From the NCBI GenBank assembly GCA_022497155.1, contig MU385733.1, positions 310,001-374,000 of the forward strand: 64,000 nt of DNA, read 5' to 3'. How positions within the stretch are numbered: position 1 is the first letter of the stretch; every line of letters begins with the position of its first letter. Made by a program: the position numbers and the translations under genes. Origin of the DNA: Whalleya microplaca. Lineage: Eukaryota > Ascomycota > Sordariomycetes > Xylariales > Xylariaceae. This document shows positions 33,634 to 46,346 of the stretch, one piece after another. The notes beneath the pieces are model-generated. The model was not told the origin of the DNA and did no database searches. It saw only the letters and a list, made by a program, of their open reading frames with translations.

Positions 33634-34693
33634 AGATTCAACCCACTGCTTCAAGGATCAGTTTCTAGTCACGAGTGGAAACTTCGAAATTCTACCCATA
33701 TGTCATTTGATTCAGTCTCTTCGGCTACCCCGTAGGGTGGGAGAACATTGTGCTATGAAAAAAACATATAGCTTGCACAGTTGCAACGGCCAACTACCTG
33801 GGAAATTGACGTTGTCCAAGCTGCCCTGGGATACTGTCATCGATGGAGGGTGCAGGAGCTGATGGTGGACTTGCTGGAGATCCCCGGCGCAGTAACAGTA
33901 AGCCATCGTAGCCAAGTCGTCATTAGAAGTTGAGTAAGTAGTGCCATGGGCATCATCTATGACCGATTTGGTAGGATCTCAAAATATAGCCGTTATTTGA
34001 TTGATCTACGTGCGAGATGGCACTTGTCGTAATTCGGAGTCGTCCTGCTAAAACGGCCGCGGACGTCAATCAGGGGACCATTGATGGAGCTTCTTGCATG
34101 CATGTAGTTCTACACGTACGCATAATGCAGGCTAGCTTACTACCTATAGAATTGGATTGCCTGGCGAATCAATGACGTTGAAATTATATATGTAGTAGAT
34201 CTATGGATTGGTAATTGTTGCTTTATGCATACATGTAGGATTGCAAGAACGCACTTTTAATCGATACTGCATACTATGATATGCAACGGGGTCTCTTAAC
34301 GAATATCCCTATATATAGATATTTGAATGTGCTTTCTTGAGGAAATGGTAGATATTAATTACCACCTGGCAAGTCAATCCTACAACTATAACATATCTGG
34401 ACACGAGCTTGAGAAGTAATGGCATGCATTTCTCTACGGTTGTGTGTTTGGAGTTGAGTATCTTGAATTATGCTTCAGCTATATTTTTATTGCGTATATC
34501 ATAACTCACTGCGTAAAAGTCACTACTGAAAGTAAGCGTAACGGGGGGTTATTATTTTGGCTGTGAACTTAATGCTACCTAAGAGCGAAATCTAAGAGGG
34601 AAAGTCGAAAGTAGGTAATTATACATTAGGCTGAGAAATATCCTAAATTATTGCGGTCTCTCCTTCACTGACAGCCCCCTAGTAAGCATTACA
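33328..34693. other. Intergenic, no gene seen
   Basis: The two flanking genes converge here. A T/C homopolymer-like tract of TTTTC units lies at 33599-33633. The rest is AT-rich without a recognisable gene. Confidence 0.55.
33599..33633. repeat. Poly-pyrimidine tract with TTTTC units
   Basis: A run of 35 T and C residues, including four TTTTC units, lies downstream of the PEBP-like gene. Confidence 0.85.
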
Positions 34694-36185
34694 TCAAATT
34701 TTGGTTGTCGTATTTCCAAATTTAGGGACACCACCAGGCTTGGTATATAGGTTTAGTCGATTAGCATTGCCACACCACTACAGTATTTGGGTCAGCACTC
34801 ATTCTTTCTAGACGGTTTGGTGAATTATTGAGGATTTTAAGAGGGGTTTCAAGAGCCTTTGAATCCTGGATAAGCCGAAGGGGGAACTTCTGCTCCAAAA
34901 ATAGGCTACAAGGGGAATAAAGAGACTCTGGGTACTAAATACTTACTTCGTTGGCATTTCCTCCGCAAAGGGTTCCTTGACAGTCACTCTCTGGAGCTGG
35001 TGAATTTGCTAGAATATTACCACAGTAACACTCTGTTGCTAACTCGACTCCGAAGTACGGATAGGCTGCACAGAAGGCCGCACAACTCTCGATCGTCATC
35101 TCGTCACTGCGATATGTGTCGGCGCTTAGTGCCCTATTCTCACCCCTGTCAACCCAGCACGACGTATACTCGAACCCGGCCACTCTTGGTCTGTTCGAAA
35201 CCGTAACGTTGGCTCTTGCAGGATCATAGTAGATGGAGATCCTGTCGGCTCCACCACATACTTGGTTGGCATTCCCAGCACATGGCATATTGCACTCGGT
35301 ATGAGCAGCCTCCCCTGCCGAAGGGCTAAGGCTGGTGCCGCAGAAGCATTGCGAGCTGTACTCAACTCCAAACCAGCCATATCCACTGCAGAAACTGGCA
35401 CATAGCTGCAGGGTCATGTTCGAGTCATACAGGATGCGGCCGGTCAAGGAGTGAGCCGAACCAGAGTCTGTATGGCAGCCTTGATACACGTAATTTCCCA
35501 ACCCTCCGTACACTCCGTACACGCTGAGTCTCGACCCAGCACCACAGATTTCGTCATTATTCCCCGCGCAGGGTAGAGAACAATCAGTTTCTGGAGCCTG
35601 GTTGGGAGGGAGGTTGTCTCCACAGTAACATTCTCTACCATATTCATTGCCGAAATAATTGTATCCAGCACAGTTCTGGGCACACGTTTCAGCTGTCATA
35701 TTGCCCTGGCTGATGATCTTGTCTGGGAGAGGACGAGGATTGCCATCGTCGACAAAGCAGCCAACATAGGGATTTCCGGGGATGACGGCAGGCTTACGGG
35801 GCGAGTAAGCACTGTTCGAGTAGACATCTAATCGATTTCCCGCGCCGCATTTTTGGTCTGGATTACCGGAACAGGAGAACAAACAGTCACCGTCGCTGAC
35901 CTGCGTGCTTGAATGTTCTCGTGTGTCTCCGCACCAGCACTCCCGGCCGTACTCGAGGCCGAAGAGCTTGTACCGTCGACAAAACGTTGAACACTTTTCA
36001 ACGGTCATCGCATCATCACCAAAGCTATCGGCGCCCAGGGCCCTCTGGCCGTTGGTATTGTCCGTGAAGCAGCCTAGACGAGTAGAGGCGGCTTGTCTTG
36101 CCTCGAGGCTGTTGGGATATGCGCTGCTGGTTGCTAGAAGGCAAAGTAGGGACATTGCCCGAAGGCCTGAAAGAAAACCAGCCAT
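34694..36185 (-). CDS. Secreted protein with four WSC domains
   Basis: Two exons (36185-34947 and 34777-34694) give 440 residues. Exon 1 alone would stop in the middle of the fourth WSC domain after GGNANE. The donor GTAAGT at 34946 and the acceptor CTGTAG at 34783-34778 join to read NANE-WCGNANRLNLY, which completes the domain exactly like the other three (KCGAGNRLDVY, ICGAGSRLSVY, VCGGADRISIY). The product has a signal peptide (MAGFLSGLRAMSLLCLLA) and WSC domains at about 36-122, 139-223, 233-319 and 339-423, each with its cysteine set and YFG/WFG and CYCG-type motifs. WSC domains bind carbohydrate, such as beta-glucan or xylan. I see no membrane segment after the domains and no attached enzyme domain, so it is probably secreted. 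The exact 3' end is inferred. Confidence 0.88.
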
Positions 36186-37031
36186 TATCTGAGAGTAGAT
36201 GATTTGTTACAGGTTATTTTGTATGAATTGACATAGCATATACAATATTTATAGTCATACTTCAAAGTTCTTATCGTTGGCTGGGCCTCACTAAAACAAC
36301 AGCTTACCTCGCCCAATCCATTCGCCATCCAAGGTAAGCAGCTAAAGTGAGGGACTCCTGTCGAATGGGTATAGCAATATCTAAGAGACATCTCATTCTT
36401 GATCACTGAAACATGCGACCTCAGCTCTTCGTAGAAAGCCACGTTTTGTTGGGTACCTACATAACTAAAAAGTAAAAGTCAAGGAACCAAATTTATTTTA
36501 TGATATGTCGGTTGATACATCAGACATGTCTGAGTACAAATGCCTTGATTGGATGGATTGTGTTCATTGCTAAGGAGGATGGATAAGAATGCCATGTGCC
36601 ATGTTCGTAAATGTGCCAGTATGTTTCAATTTTTGAAGCCCATACACATGATCATCCCTAGCAGACGGCAGTAGCCGCTTTGATCCCTCGCTCCCGCCAC
36701 TTCCGCGTGTTCGCCATTCCAAGGGAAACATCGCCCTTGAGTAGCGCCACGTGGACATGATAGAGTAGAGTCTCAGCCTCTCCAAAGAAATACAACATAG
36801 GTATAGACAAATTATTGACGCCCGCAACCTAGCTACACAATACTAGGAAATATCCTAAGTGTTAATACTCCCCTCATTGTAATAATGAGGGTCGAAGCTC
36901 AGGTGCCCATTCAGGGCTGTTGGAAGAAATGAAGAAAGAAATTGTAAAGCAGGTTTACTATCCAAACCCGGAATATAGTTTGCTCAATGCTTATAACGTG
37001 TACGCAAGCCTTGCGGATTCACTTGGCATTC
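36186..37031. other. Intergenic, no gene seen
   Basis: 850 bases between two minus-strand genes: the promoter of the WSC gene and the 3' flank of the P450 gene. Nothing recognisable. Confidence 0.6.
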
Positions 37032-38953
37032 CTAGTCGACTCCCGGCCTCTCTCTCTTATCGACATTGACAGGCCATGAGTGAGGCACAGCAGTGAAGTA
37101 CGCTTTCCACTGCCATTCTTGGTCCTGGTCTACCTGTCGGAAATCGTAATCGCGCACGATAGTGGCGATGATTTTTGACAGTTCCATTTTGGCAACGTGA
37201 TGACCAGGACATGATTCAAACCCTGCCCCGAACTTCATGACGCATTATAGTTAGCTTCAGCCGAATTCATAGGCTGGAACCATATTCACTTACTGGAATG
37301 AAGTATTTCTTTTCAAGAACCGCCGCATCGTTTCTCAACCAACGATCCGGGTTGAATTCGCGGGCATCAGGCCCCCATAACTCCGTCGACAAATGTACTA
37401 CCCACTGACTAATAGATAAAATTGTTCCCTCGGGGAACGTCCTATCTCCAATTGTAATTCCTCCTGCAGGTGCCGCGCGAGGAAGTCCCATGGTTACCGG
37501 AGTGAAGATTCGTAAAGCCTCCTTAATACAAACCTGAAGATACAACAGTCTCTGCGCATCTGCATATGTTACAATATTGGTTCGACACAGTCCCTCTTTT
37601 TCTGCGGCCTGAATCTCGTCACGTACACGGCTTAGCGCAGTCGGGTGCCGTAGCATGTAGTACATGAATGTTATCAAGGTACAGGCAACGGTATCCTACA
37701 ACATCTAGGGTAAGTAGTTACTCCCCTTCAACAGTATTATCAATGGCAAAAGCAATGAGACTTGCTTGGGGGTTTATAGCTCTCATCCATGCTCCAATAG
37801 GAGATGTGTATCTATGACGCAATAAAAAGAAGTGAAAGGGAACCTTGATTCCACTTACCACACCCGCACCAACGTTGGTCCCCGCTTGCGCGTAAATATT
37901 CCGCATCGTTACGCGGTCTGGATTTGTCTCAAGCGCTTTAAACCAGTGGGCGATAATATCGATACGACCATCGGGGTTCTTCCGACGCTCGTCGATCGCT
38001 TTTACCCCTTTCATAAAAGCATGATGCATAGGCAAGATCCCAAGCCATGTCATGAACGGATTCGAGACGGCATGACGCCAGATACCATAGAAGCCAGAAG
38101 TTGCGGCGAAGAAGCTAAGGGACACTGACTTCGCAATGGCATTGTCGACGTCTTTTCCCTCCCTGATGAATCCAAAATCGGTCGAAAAGAGAACCTCGCC
38201 CACGATATCAAAAGCAGTATAATGGAGAAAGCGATCTAGGTGCATTGGTTGGCGGGTTTTGGCGTACTTGTCGATCCAACCGAGCAGTCTCTCGATGGTA
38301 GTATTCATGACTCCTTCCAATTGGAGGACATTGGCTGACAGAATTAGTTAGCAAGAGAAGCTAAGTCTTATATACTAGAACTAAAGTCCATAAGCAATCC
38401 ATAGAGTCTATGCCCACTTACTTAACGTGTACCCAGGCGAGAACGCTTTTGAAAGTTCGACCTTGGCTTTAGGATTCGTGATATTAAAGGGAGCTACGAA
38501 GCGATAGTCGGAGCCTGAAAGACCGGCATACCAGGGGCCCTTCATGAAGTGTTAAGAGATTACTGATAGAGTCTGCTATCATAGCTCAAGTTTAGTGGAG
38601 GCAACTTGCTTTTGGAACAGGGGACAAGAAGAGCTTCTTGATACCATCTGGATGGCTGACGCTAACTTCATCGTGAGCAATGCGAACAAAGTGGCCTAGC
38701 TTACATGAGTGAGTAATCTACTATACGCGATCTGCCACTCACCATGTTCATCGTGTAAGCGGATCAATTGTAGATTCTGATCCCCTACGAAGATGCGGTG
38801 GAAATGCCAAAGTCGTGTAAACGAGGCAAGGACCGGACCGGGAATGTTGCTAAGTGGTGAGCAATAGCGACGCCACAATATTAAGCTTATCAATAGTAGG
38901 GATATTTGAGTGGCTATCAAGGGCCAGCTAAAAGCGTCCGAGAAAACTCCCAT
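37032..38953 (-). CDS. Cytochrome P450 monooxygenase
   Basis: Microsomal haem-thiolate monooxygenase. Six exons (38953-38743, 38695-38610, 38539-38422, 38334-37859, 37695-37294, 37232-37032) give 497 residues, normal for the family. The N-terminal anchor is PLIATQISLLLISLILW, followed by the hinge SNIPGPVLASF. Helix I reads NVGAGVDTVACTL, split by intron 4. The helix K motif EALR is at 356-359 and DPRW-type NPDRW follows. The haem loop FGAGFESCPG is at 432-441 with the ligand Cys439. Intron 2 begins with GC (GCAAGT at 38609) rather than GT; a GT-donor alternative would break PVPKGPWYAG. The start was placed at MGVFSDAF because the longer upstream frame is not hydrophobic. Substrate and CYP family cannot be told from the sequence. 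Confidence 0.92.
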
Positions 38954-39973
38954 AATGAAAATAAACCAAAACTTGATATATTGATCGAGAGCAACAAATA
39001 ACTGGAAATGGTAATCAGAATGAAGATAATTCTCATGGGGCTGTGGAAGTCCCGGCCTGTATCTATTATATCTCATAGAGATATGCTGTATCACCCCGCT
39101 CACTCCAAGTTTTTGTGATATGCGATGTACGAATCAGGGAGTTTATGTCAATGCAGCCACCATCACACAGCATCACTTCTACGACCTAAGAAGGAAACGA
39201 TTCGAGTTTCCACGCAAGGTCTAGACTATGCTATTGGACTGACTTTTGACAACATGACACTACGAATAGCGTCAGCTTCGTGCTAGATAAGAATGTTACA
39301 TGGTCAACGCCTCCGTCAGAGAGTCTTACCCTCCCGGATGGCAGCTATGTACAAATGCGCCTGGAAGATTCGACCATGCATATGCAATGTACTAGGATTT
39401 GGTAACTACACTCGTTCTTAGCTGAGTCATTTGATAAGAACAAGCCAGAAGAAGCGAGGTATAAACACACAATGAAAACTTGTTAACTTAGCAGCAATAT
39501 TCATATTATAAATACTGAGGGCATCGATTGGTCCATAACTGTTCACATAGATAGTCATCATCTGGCTCGTTTTTAGAAGAAATATTATACTGAGCATTGT
39601 CAGTGTGATTTCAAGTCGACGAATCTGGTAACATTGCATACATCGAAACAATACTCAAAATATAGGTGACTATATACTGTTGACTGTACACCATTGAGTG
39701 ATACAGTAATATTCGGTTGAAAAGAGAAATTATGAGTTCCTACTATGTAATTATCATTTTTGCCGGCTAATATATAATGAGAACTCTTAACAAAAATGGT
39801 AGAATAACGAGGAAGTATAAGGGCTGTGGACCCATGTTTTGTAAAGATATCTCCTATCTTTTATGATTTTACTTCCCCGAGCTTACTTAAGTATATAACA
39901 GTTCATGCAAGAAAGTGTGACATAATAATAGGTTTTACATAAGCTATATCAACTATCTGCAACTCTACTTTTA
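38954..39973. other. AT-rich intergenic region
   Basis: 1.0 kb without a gene. It is clearly AT-rich from about 39420. It holds the P450 promoter and the 3' flank of the lyase gene. Confidence 0.6.
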
Positions 39974-42108
39974 TCACAATAGCTCTAACCTCAACGCATC
40001 ATACTGCAAATATGTCGTTCCAGGCAACAAAGCCGTCTCATCATTTGTTGCATTAAAGGGCAGACTCAGTACGAGCTCGTTAACCCCTTCTTTCAACAAA
40101 TTCGTTGGAAATTCAAACTTGTGTCCAATATTTTGACAGATGATACCGCTCCTTACGCCGCAGGATCCGCTTCGGTAAGATGGGATAACCCAAGTCTCCA
40201 CATCCTGACCATTGGTGGCGACAGTAAAAGGCAGGTTAGAATACTTCTGGTTAGGCAGATATGCCCACTTGTCATTGCCATTTGCCGTCTTTACACCTGC
40301 GAGATCTACTGTCAATGTGGCAATGCTAGTTTCTTGAAGGTCGGACTGGGTGAGGTTGAATTGGATGGTCCAGTTGTTGACGTTCTCGTAGTATGGCTCA
40401 GGGCGATAGAAGTTAGAGTAACCGAAGAATACACTCCAATGTATATAGTTGAAATCCTCGGCTTCGTTGCTTTCTCCAATTTTGAACACAACACCATTGG
40501 GAAATTCGGTTGGAAAATCCCATTTAGCCCAGTATATTCGATGCTGCTCAGGCTGTAATGGCTTGGACGTGTCAGGCGCATAACCGTGCTTGTATTCGCC
40601 TGCGGACTTGTCAGGAATCCCAATACGCCAAATCTCATTGCCTGCGCTCTCTGATTCCCATTTGAATTTGTGCACGTCTCCCTCATTTGACTTGGATACT
40701 TCAACGTCATCCTCGATGAACCACCCAAAGATGCCGTCAGCATAGACAGTCAGTCTATAGATACCCTCCTTGACCCGAGGGATATTCACGGCACCGGTAT
40801 CTGGATCGATGTCGGCCCAGTATTGCAAACTAGTTTGGTCGAAGACGTTGAGTTGGAAATCCTGCTTGTTCTCTGCAAGCACTGCAATTGGTCTTTCTGC
40901 ACCCTCGGGTAGACTGATTTCTGCTCTAAAGGTGACTCTCCCAGAAGTTGGCACGTAGTTGGGGACATGTTCGGCAATACTATCGTAGAACTCACTGTTC
41001 CATTCTGGATCTGCGTATTGAGCTGCATCTGCCCTTAGTTCATCGAGCGTCGTGTTCGGACCTCCGCTGTTGAAGTGATAGTACTGAGGACCCCATATTC
41101 GATCGAACCCATGAGTGATATTGGGCACAGGCGCCCCGTAGTGGCCACTCACCATGTAGTTGTACTATATATGTCAGCATATTGATAATTATACCAATAA
41201 AATTTCTTAACTATATGCTAACGTTGCCCCTTTCGCTGGGGACTGAACTCTGGAATCTGCAGCCCAGCTGGAGGCAGGTCATATACAGAAATAAAACTTA
41301 TACTCACGACAATGCCATCAACTACAAGATCTGTGTGAAGAGGGCCTCCATAGTATGTCTCGCGAGTATTATGTACCAGCCAAGCACCATACGTGTTGCC
41401 ATCAGAACTGGTGGTTCCGTCTGCGTACTGGCCGTGTACTTCATGGTTGCGCCAGACCTCCGAGAACATATATTTAGTGAAAAAATCTGAATACTGCTTT
41501 ACGTAGGCATCGCTAGTCGTGTTGCCGAGAAACGTCGTTGCGTCCTGTACAGTGATGGCATTCCTGTTCGCCTCTGTTGAAGGAATTGGTGCCCAATTCC
41601 CATTGCCACCAGACAAGTGAGTCCACAACGCTGTACTCGGCCTAAACAATGTGCGCAGCTCACCAAGTCCGCGGAGAAAAGGGGTCTTTTCGTTGAAATA
41701 GGTGACCCGAGTGAAGAGATGTAGGCCGCTTTCGCCTTCTCTCAGGAACCACCATTGTGATATACTCTGATTAGTGGCAGCGTACGTATCCATCATCTTA
41801 ATGCCACCATACGCAGTACCCGTCGAGTCGACGCCCTCAATCAATTGCAGTTGAGCAGTGGCTCCCGGACTCCAAAAGCCACTAGGGACGCACGAACAGT
41901 CCACGTACGGTCCCTTGCCTGACCCTAGCAAATCCTCCTTACCAAGAACAATATCAGCGACTTGGCCACTACTCTTGTCTGCAGCCACGTATAGTCGATC
42001 GTTCTGTAGAATCAACTGAGTATTAGTTTCCGTCGCATTCAGAAACGCCGTTGCTCGCGAGAGGAACGTGAGCAGGCTTGCCGCCTTGAAATTATGAAGC
42101 GAGACCAT
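39974..42108 (-). CDS. Secreted rhamnogalacturonan lyase (polysaccharide lyase family 4)
   Basis: Predicted to cleave the rhamnogalacturonan I backbone of pectin by beta-elimination, outside the cell. Two exons (42108-41308 and 41164-39974) give 663 residues, the size of the RglB type. The 143-base intron joins LVVDGIV to YNYMVSGHYGAPVP. A signal peptide is seen (MVSLHNFKAASLLTFLSRATAF). The N-terminal catalytic sandwich has QLILQNDRLYVAADKSSGQV, SQWWFLREGESGLHLFTRV and SDFFTKYMFSEVW. The middle fibronectin-like domain includes GAVNIPRVKEGIYRLTVYA. The C-terminal carbohydrate-binding-like domain includes HRIYWAKWDFP and GTTYLQYDALRLEL. It points to a plant-associated lifestyle. The neighbours upstream on the same strand are a P450 and a WSC protein, without proof of co-regulation. 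Confidence 0.94.
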
Positions 42109-44464
42109 TTTGAGAAATCACTGCATCGGTATGCAGCACTTCCCTTTCAAGCCCGCTCTCGACAAATCGATATGTTCGCTATGAATACTAAATTGAGATT
42201 ATATTCAATACCAACCCAACTTTATAGTCCGCTACATCTTGGTATCTAGATATCCATAATAGCCAGGAGCTTGTTTTTCCATTAAAATCTCGGCCCATAT
42301 TCAACCGATGAAAGATACCAATGTACGGAAGTCGAATTGAACCAGCCTTTCCCCGCAAGAGACTGCAATGTGTCCTGGCTAATATTGGATGTAGCGGTAG
42401 CATTTTTCCTTCAAAAACTCGAATTTTCCTATTTTCATGTAGTAATTTATTCAATACACTTAATAGCCGACATGGGCATTTACTCTAAGCAACAGAGAAT
42501 ATGTATAGTCTTGCCACTACCTGCGCGTTGAATACCTGTGGAGCGAGTTAGGATGCGCGAATGAATCTTCACGGGACTCAATTTCCGGGAACTGTTTTGA
42601 ATGGCCAAGTTTATAATTTCAACAGCAGAGAATTTTCAAAGCTGCGACCTCAGGCCGTGAGGCAGTTTTGATATTCAGTTAGTAGGAAGTATCACTCATT
42701 GGTGCGCATAGCTAGTTCGACGATCACGAGTCTTGAAAACCATGTACACAGACATATAATGTTATGATCCAGCGAACACCAATAGGCTGAGATTCAAGTC
42801 TCTCGACAATTATCTGATATAGGCAATTGTCTTTTGATCTTGGATCTCAGAACTGTTGTGATCCTGGTATTAAACAAAGTCCAAATGAACAAACCTCTAC
42901 ACACACATAAAATAGTGCCACATTTGATGACGTAGGCGAATCAACGCTTAGTGAGCAGAAAAAGATGACATGAGAACTCATCCTATAACACTGATTCTAT
43001 ACTCTCTGGCTCCTAAAAAGAGAGAAATCGCGCGCGTTGACATTTCCAACTTCGCGGAATAAGAAGACTAATAGCAGAACTAAACATGCTATCATGATAT
43101 GCGCTTAATCTATTTGTCATATCTTCTTTCCTTTCGTCCAGTTTATCCTATCATTATTAGCTAAGTCAAGTTATTAACTTACATCAAGATAGTTAGATTC
43201 AAATCGACTTAGTCATTGATTACCTACATATTAAAAATCGCCGTGAAAACTCATTCTATCAGAATATATTCATCGTCAGAACATTCATTTACGATTCGAC
43301 TTCAATTGTGGCATCTTTCAATCCCGCAAGTATATTTTACGGCCGTATTAGGCTGTTATTGACCCTGTGTAGTTACGAATATTTACGTATTCCCCAGTGG
43401 CTCTTAGACTTCTTATGACTTCGATGGGTCTTCGTTGTACCCCACTTCACCGATTATGGTCCGAACGTGCTCTATCTGGTAGAAAGCAGCACAGTTCCAA
43501 TTCACTATGCGTGAGTAGCCAGCCTAGTTGTTGATTCGTTGCTGGGCCGCCGAAGTCTAGGCTTCTAGATAGCTAGGGTAGGCCTGATAGCTTTGTACAG
43601 TGTAAAGCGGCATAATTCGCCTACGAAATGTTGCCAGACCCCTGCTCAGACTGGATGTTCAGCTGCTAGCCCAATCTACTCCTCACTGCGAGCGAGGCTT
43701 CGGGAATTGCGGGGCCGTTACCTCACACTTACACACCGAAACATCCCCGAAGCTTTCCGGTGTGTGGCCGAACCGCCTTAAATCAACTATCGGGATGTAT
43801 TGTCGGGTCAGACGGGCTCAATCGACATGCAATATGTCCAGAGGCTGTAACGCTAGACTGCTTACCGACAGCTTCTATATGCCTGGATACCTTGGTAGGC
43901 TTCTGGAAAAGTCCGTTCATTACTGTATTTGAGAGAATGTGATACTGCAATACCGGAGTTGGACCCCGTCGGGGCGTTGGCTAGTCGTATCTAGTCGCGC
44001 TGCATAGTCGCCAAAACGGGGACTAGATGATCGCAAACTGCATACCATTGGACCGACCTCATGGTCCCCTTCGCACAACTTATGGGTATTGGGGTTCTTG
44101 TTGACTACTTGTATGAAGCTGCAGCTAACATTACCCGAATCGTGCCACCCCTCCACTTCTGGAGCTCTTCTATTTTGAGCTTCGCCGGGTGATAGACCCC
44201 ATGGACCCCTTGCGCCCGCTGGTTTGTACTCCAAATTCAGTCGCATAGTCCCAAGCCATAAAGTACGGACGTCTCCCTTCATTGTAGATTGTCGATTCTC
44301 TGATTCTTTTCTATCATTCTGTCCTCATACTCTCGTAATCTTATTTCAGACCGGAAGCTTAGCGCTATTATCGAATCAGTCTAGAAAGCTGTTGTCTATT
44401 TGACCTGACCTATCTAACCTTATTTACAACTGTTGGAGCTTCAGATAAACTCCAAAACTCTAAA
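42109..44464. other. Intergenic, no gene seen
   Basis: 2.36 kb between two divergent genes, so both promoters are here. The part 42900-43330 is AT-rich. The part 43440-44330 is GC-richer with open frames up to 120 codons that carry no motif and no convincing splice partners. It might hide a degenerate gene, but nothing supports a name. Confidence 0.5.
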
Positions 44465-46346
44465 ATGGTATTTCTAACTCGTTCTCTCCCCCATTGCACT
44501 CGTACCTGTTCTACACGGGCACTGTCTACAGCCGCAGCAGCTCGTTCTGTTATCAATGGTCGGCCTTCTTGGTCGCAGCGCTCTGGCGTGACGTCACGAG
44601 CAGCTGTGGCCTTGAAGAGCTCCTCCTCGGCTCTATTCAACCCTCCTACACTACGAGTTCCGTCTTCGACGCGTTTACTGACAACTCGCCGTGAAAAGGT
44701 CAAAGTTCTACTCGTCCTGTACGATGGCGGCAAGCATGCCGAACAGGTAAGCAGAAAACCCGAGTTTCCTCCTCCCAGTCCATGCAGAGTCCCGAGATAT
44801 TGGGTGGTTCTCCACCCTCGTCAGCTTCCCCCGTCTCCCCTCGCCGTTTCATTTCTGTCGTGCGAGCCTGCAGTCCAATAACAAGGGGCGAACGCGTAAC
44901 TGGCTGAAATGCGCATGCCGAGCCCCATGTACAAAGATGGCCTTTGTATGCGACGGCAGATGGGAATTTGGAGAGGCAGAGAGGGGGGATCGCTGCTGTG
45001 GGGTAATCGAGAAACTAGTCACATCACCACTCTCCACTTGCAGTCTGCTGCATCTATGCCTGTCGACTAACACATTCTTTTTACCCAATTATAGGTTCCA
45101 GAGCTTCTAGGTACCACCGAGAACGAGCTTGGCATTCGCAAATGGCTCGAAGACCAAGGCCACACTCTTGTCACTACGTCTGACAAGGAGGGTGAGAACT
45201 CTACCTTCGACCGAGAACTCGTCGACGCTGAGATCATCATCACGACTCCGTATGTGAACAATCCGATCCCTTGACCACATAACACCCATGCGAGAACATC
45301 CGGTCGGCCTAAGGGCACATACAAGGGCGATTGATGGACATAATAAGAATTCCTTGTAGTGAGAAAGAAGCTGACACGATAACAGCTTCCACCCAGGTTA
45401 CCTGACTGCCGAGAGACTAGCTAAGGCCAAGAAGCTGAAGCTCGCCATCACAGCCGGCATTGGCTCTGACCACGTAGACCTGAACGCTGCAAACAAGACT
45501 AATGGCGGTGTCACGGTTGCTGAAGTCACTGGCTCCAATGTTGTGTCCGTGGCCGAGCACGTCGTCATGACCATCCTCGTCCTGGTTCGCAACTTTGTGC
45601 CGGCACATGAGCAGATCCAGGCTGGTGAGTGGGATGTCGCCGCTGCCGCCAAGAACGAGTTCGACCTTGAGGGCAAGGTTGTTGGCACTGTCGCCGTCGG
45701 CCGAATCGGTGAGCGTGTACTGCGCCGCCTTAAGCCATTCGACTGCAAGGAGCTGCTGTACTTCGACTACCAACCCTTGAAGCCTGAGGTTGAGAAGGAG
45801 ATTGGCTGCCGTCGGGTAGAGAACCTCGAGGAGATGTTGTCCCAGTGCGATGTCGTCACTATCAACTGCCCCTTACACGAGAAGACTCGTGGCCTGTTCA
45901 ACAAGGACCTCATTGCCAAGATGAAGCCAGGTGAGCATCCTTTTACTTTCAAGTGTTTCGCAGAGAAGTGAGTGGCCTTGCTAACATGCACACTACCAGG
46001 CTCATGGCTCGTTAACACCGCACGTGGCGCTATCGTCGTCAAGGAGGACGTCGCTGAGGCTCTAAAGTCCGGCCACCTCCGAGGATACGGTGGTGACGTC
46101 TGGTTCCCACAGCCCGCGCCCAAGGACCACGTGCTCCGATACGCTAAGAACCCCTTCGACGGCGGCAACGCCATGGTCCCTCACATGTCCGGAACGTCGC
46201 TTGATGCCCAGAAGCGGTATGCCGACGGTACCAAGTCTATTCTCCAGAGCTACCTCTCTGGCAAGCACGACTACAGACCCGAGGACTTGATTGTCAAGGA
46301 TGGTGACTACGTAACAAAGGCTTACGGTCAACGAACCAAGGCTTAA
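44465..46346 (+). CDS. fdh: NAD-dependent formate dehydrogenase, probably mitochondrial
   Basis: Oxidises formate to CO2 with NAD+. Four exons (44465-44746, 45095-45249, 45386-45930, 46000-46346) give 442 residues. The catalytic part begins at about residue 77 ([14 protein letters not shown]). Before it is a Ser/Arg/Ala/Thr-rich, acid-poor extension typical of a mitochondrial targeting sequence, so import is inferred. Signature segments are [13 protein letters not shown], the nucleotide-binding [23 protein letters not shown], the substrate-binding VWFPQPAP and the catalytic [10 protein letters not shown]. The AVGRIG version of the glycine loop is, from memory, also found in Neurospora, so it is not a defect. 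Intron 1 is 348 bases, by far the longest intron in the window, and lies right after the extension. Confidence 0.95.

Noticed and set aside
37718..37820. Extra P450 exon (open segment SPIGAWMRAINPQ)
   Set aside because: Direct splicing from 37859 to 37695 gives the conserved helix I GAGVDTVACTL; adding the segment would break it.
43593..44282. Open frames in the spacer before fdh
   Set aside because: Short, on both strands, without domain or splice partners; not supported as a gene.
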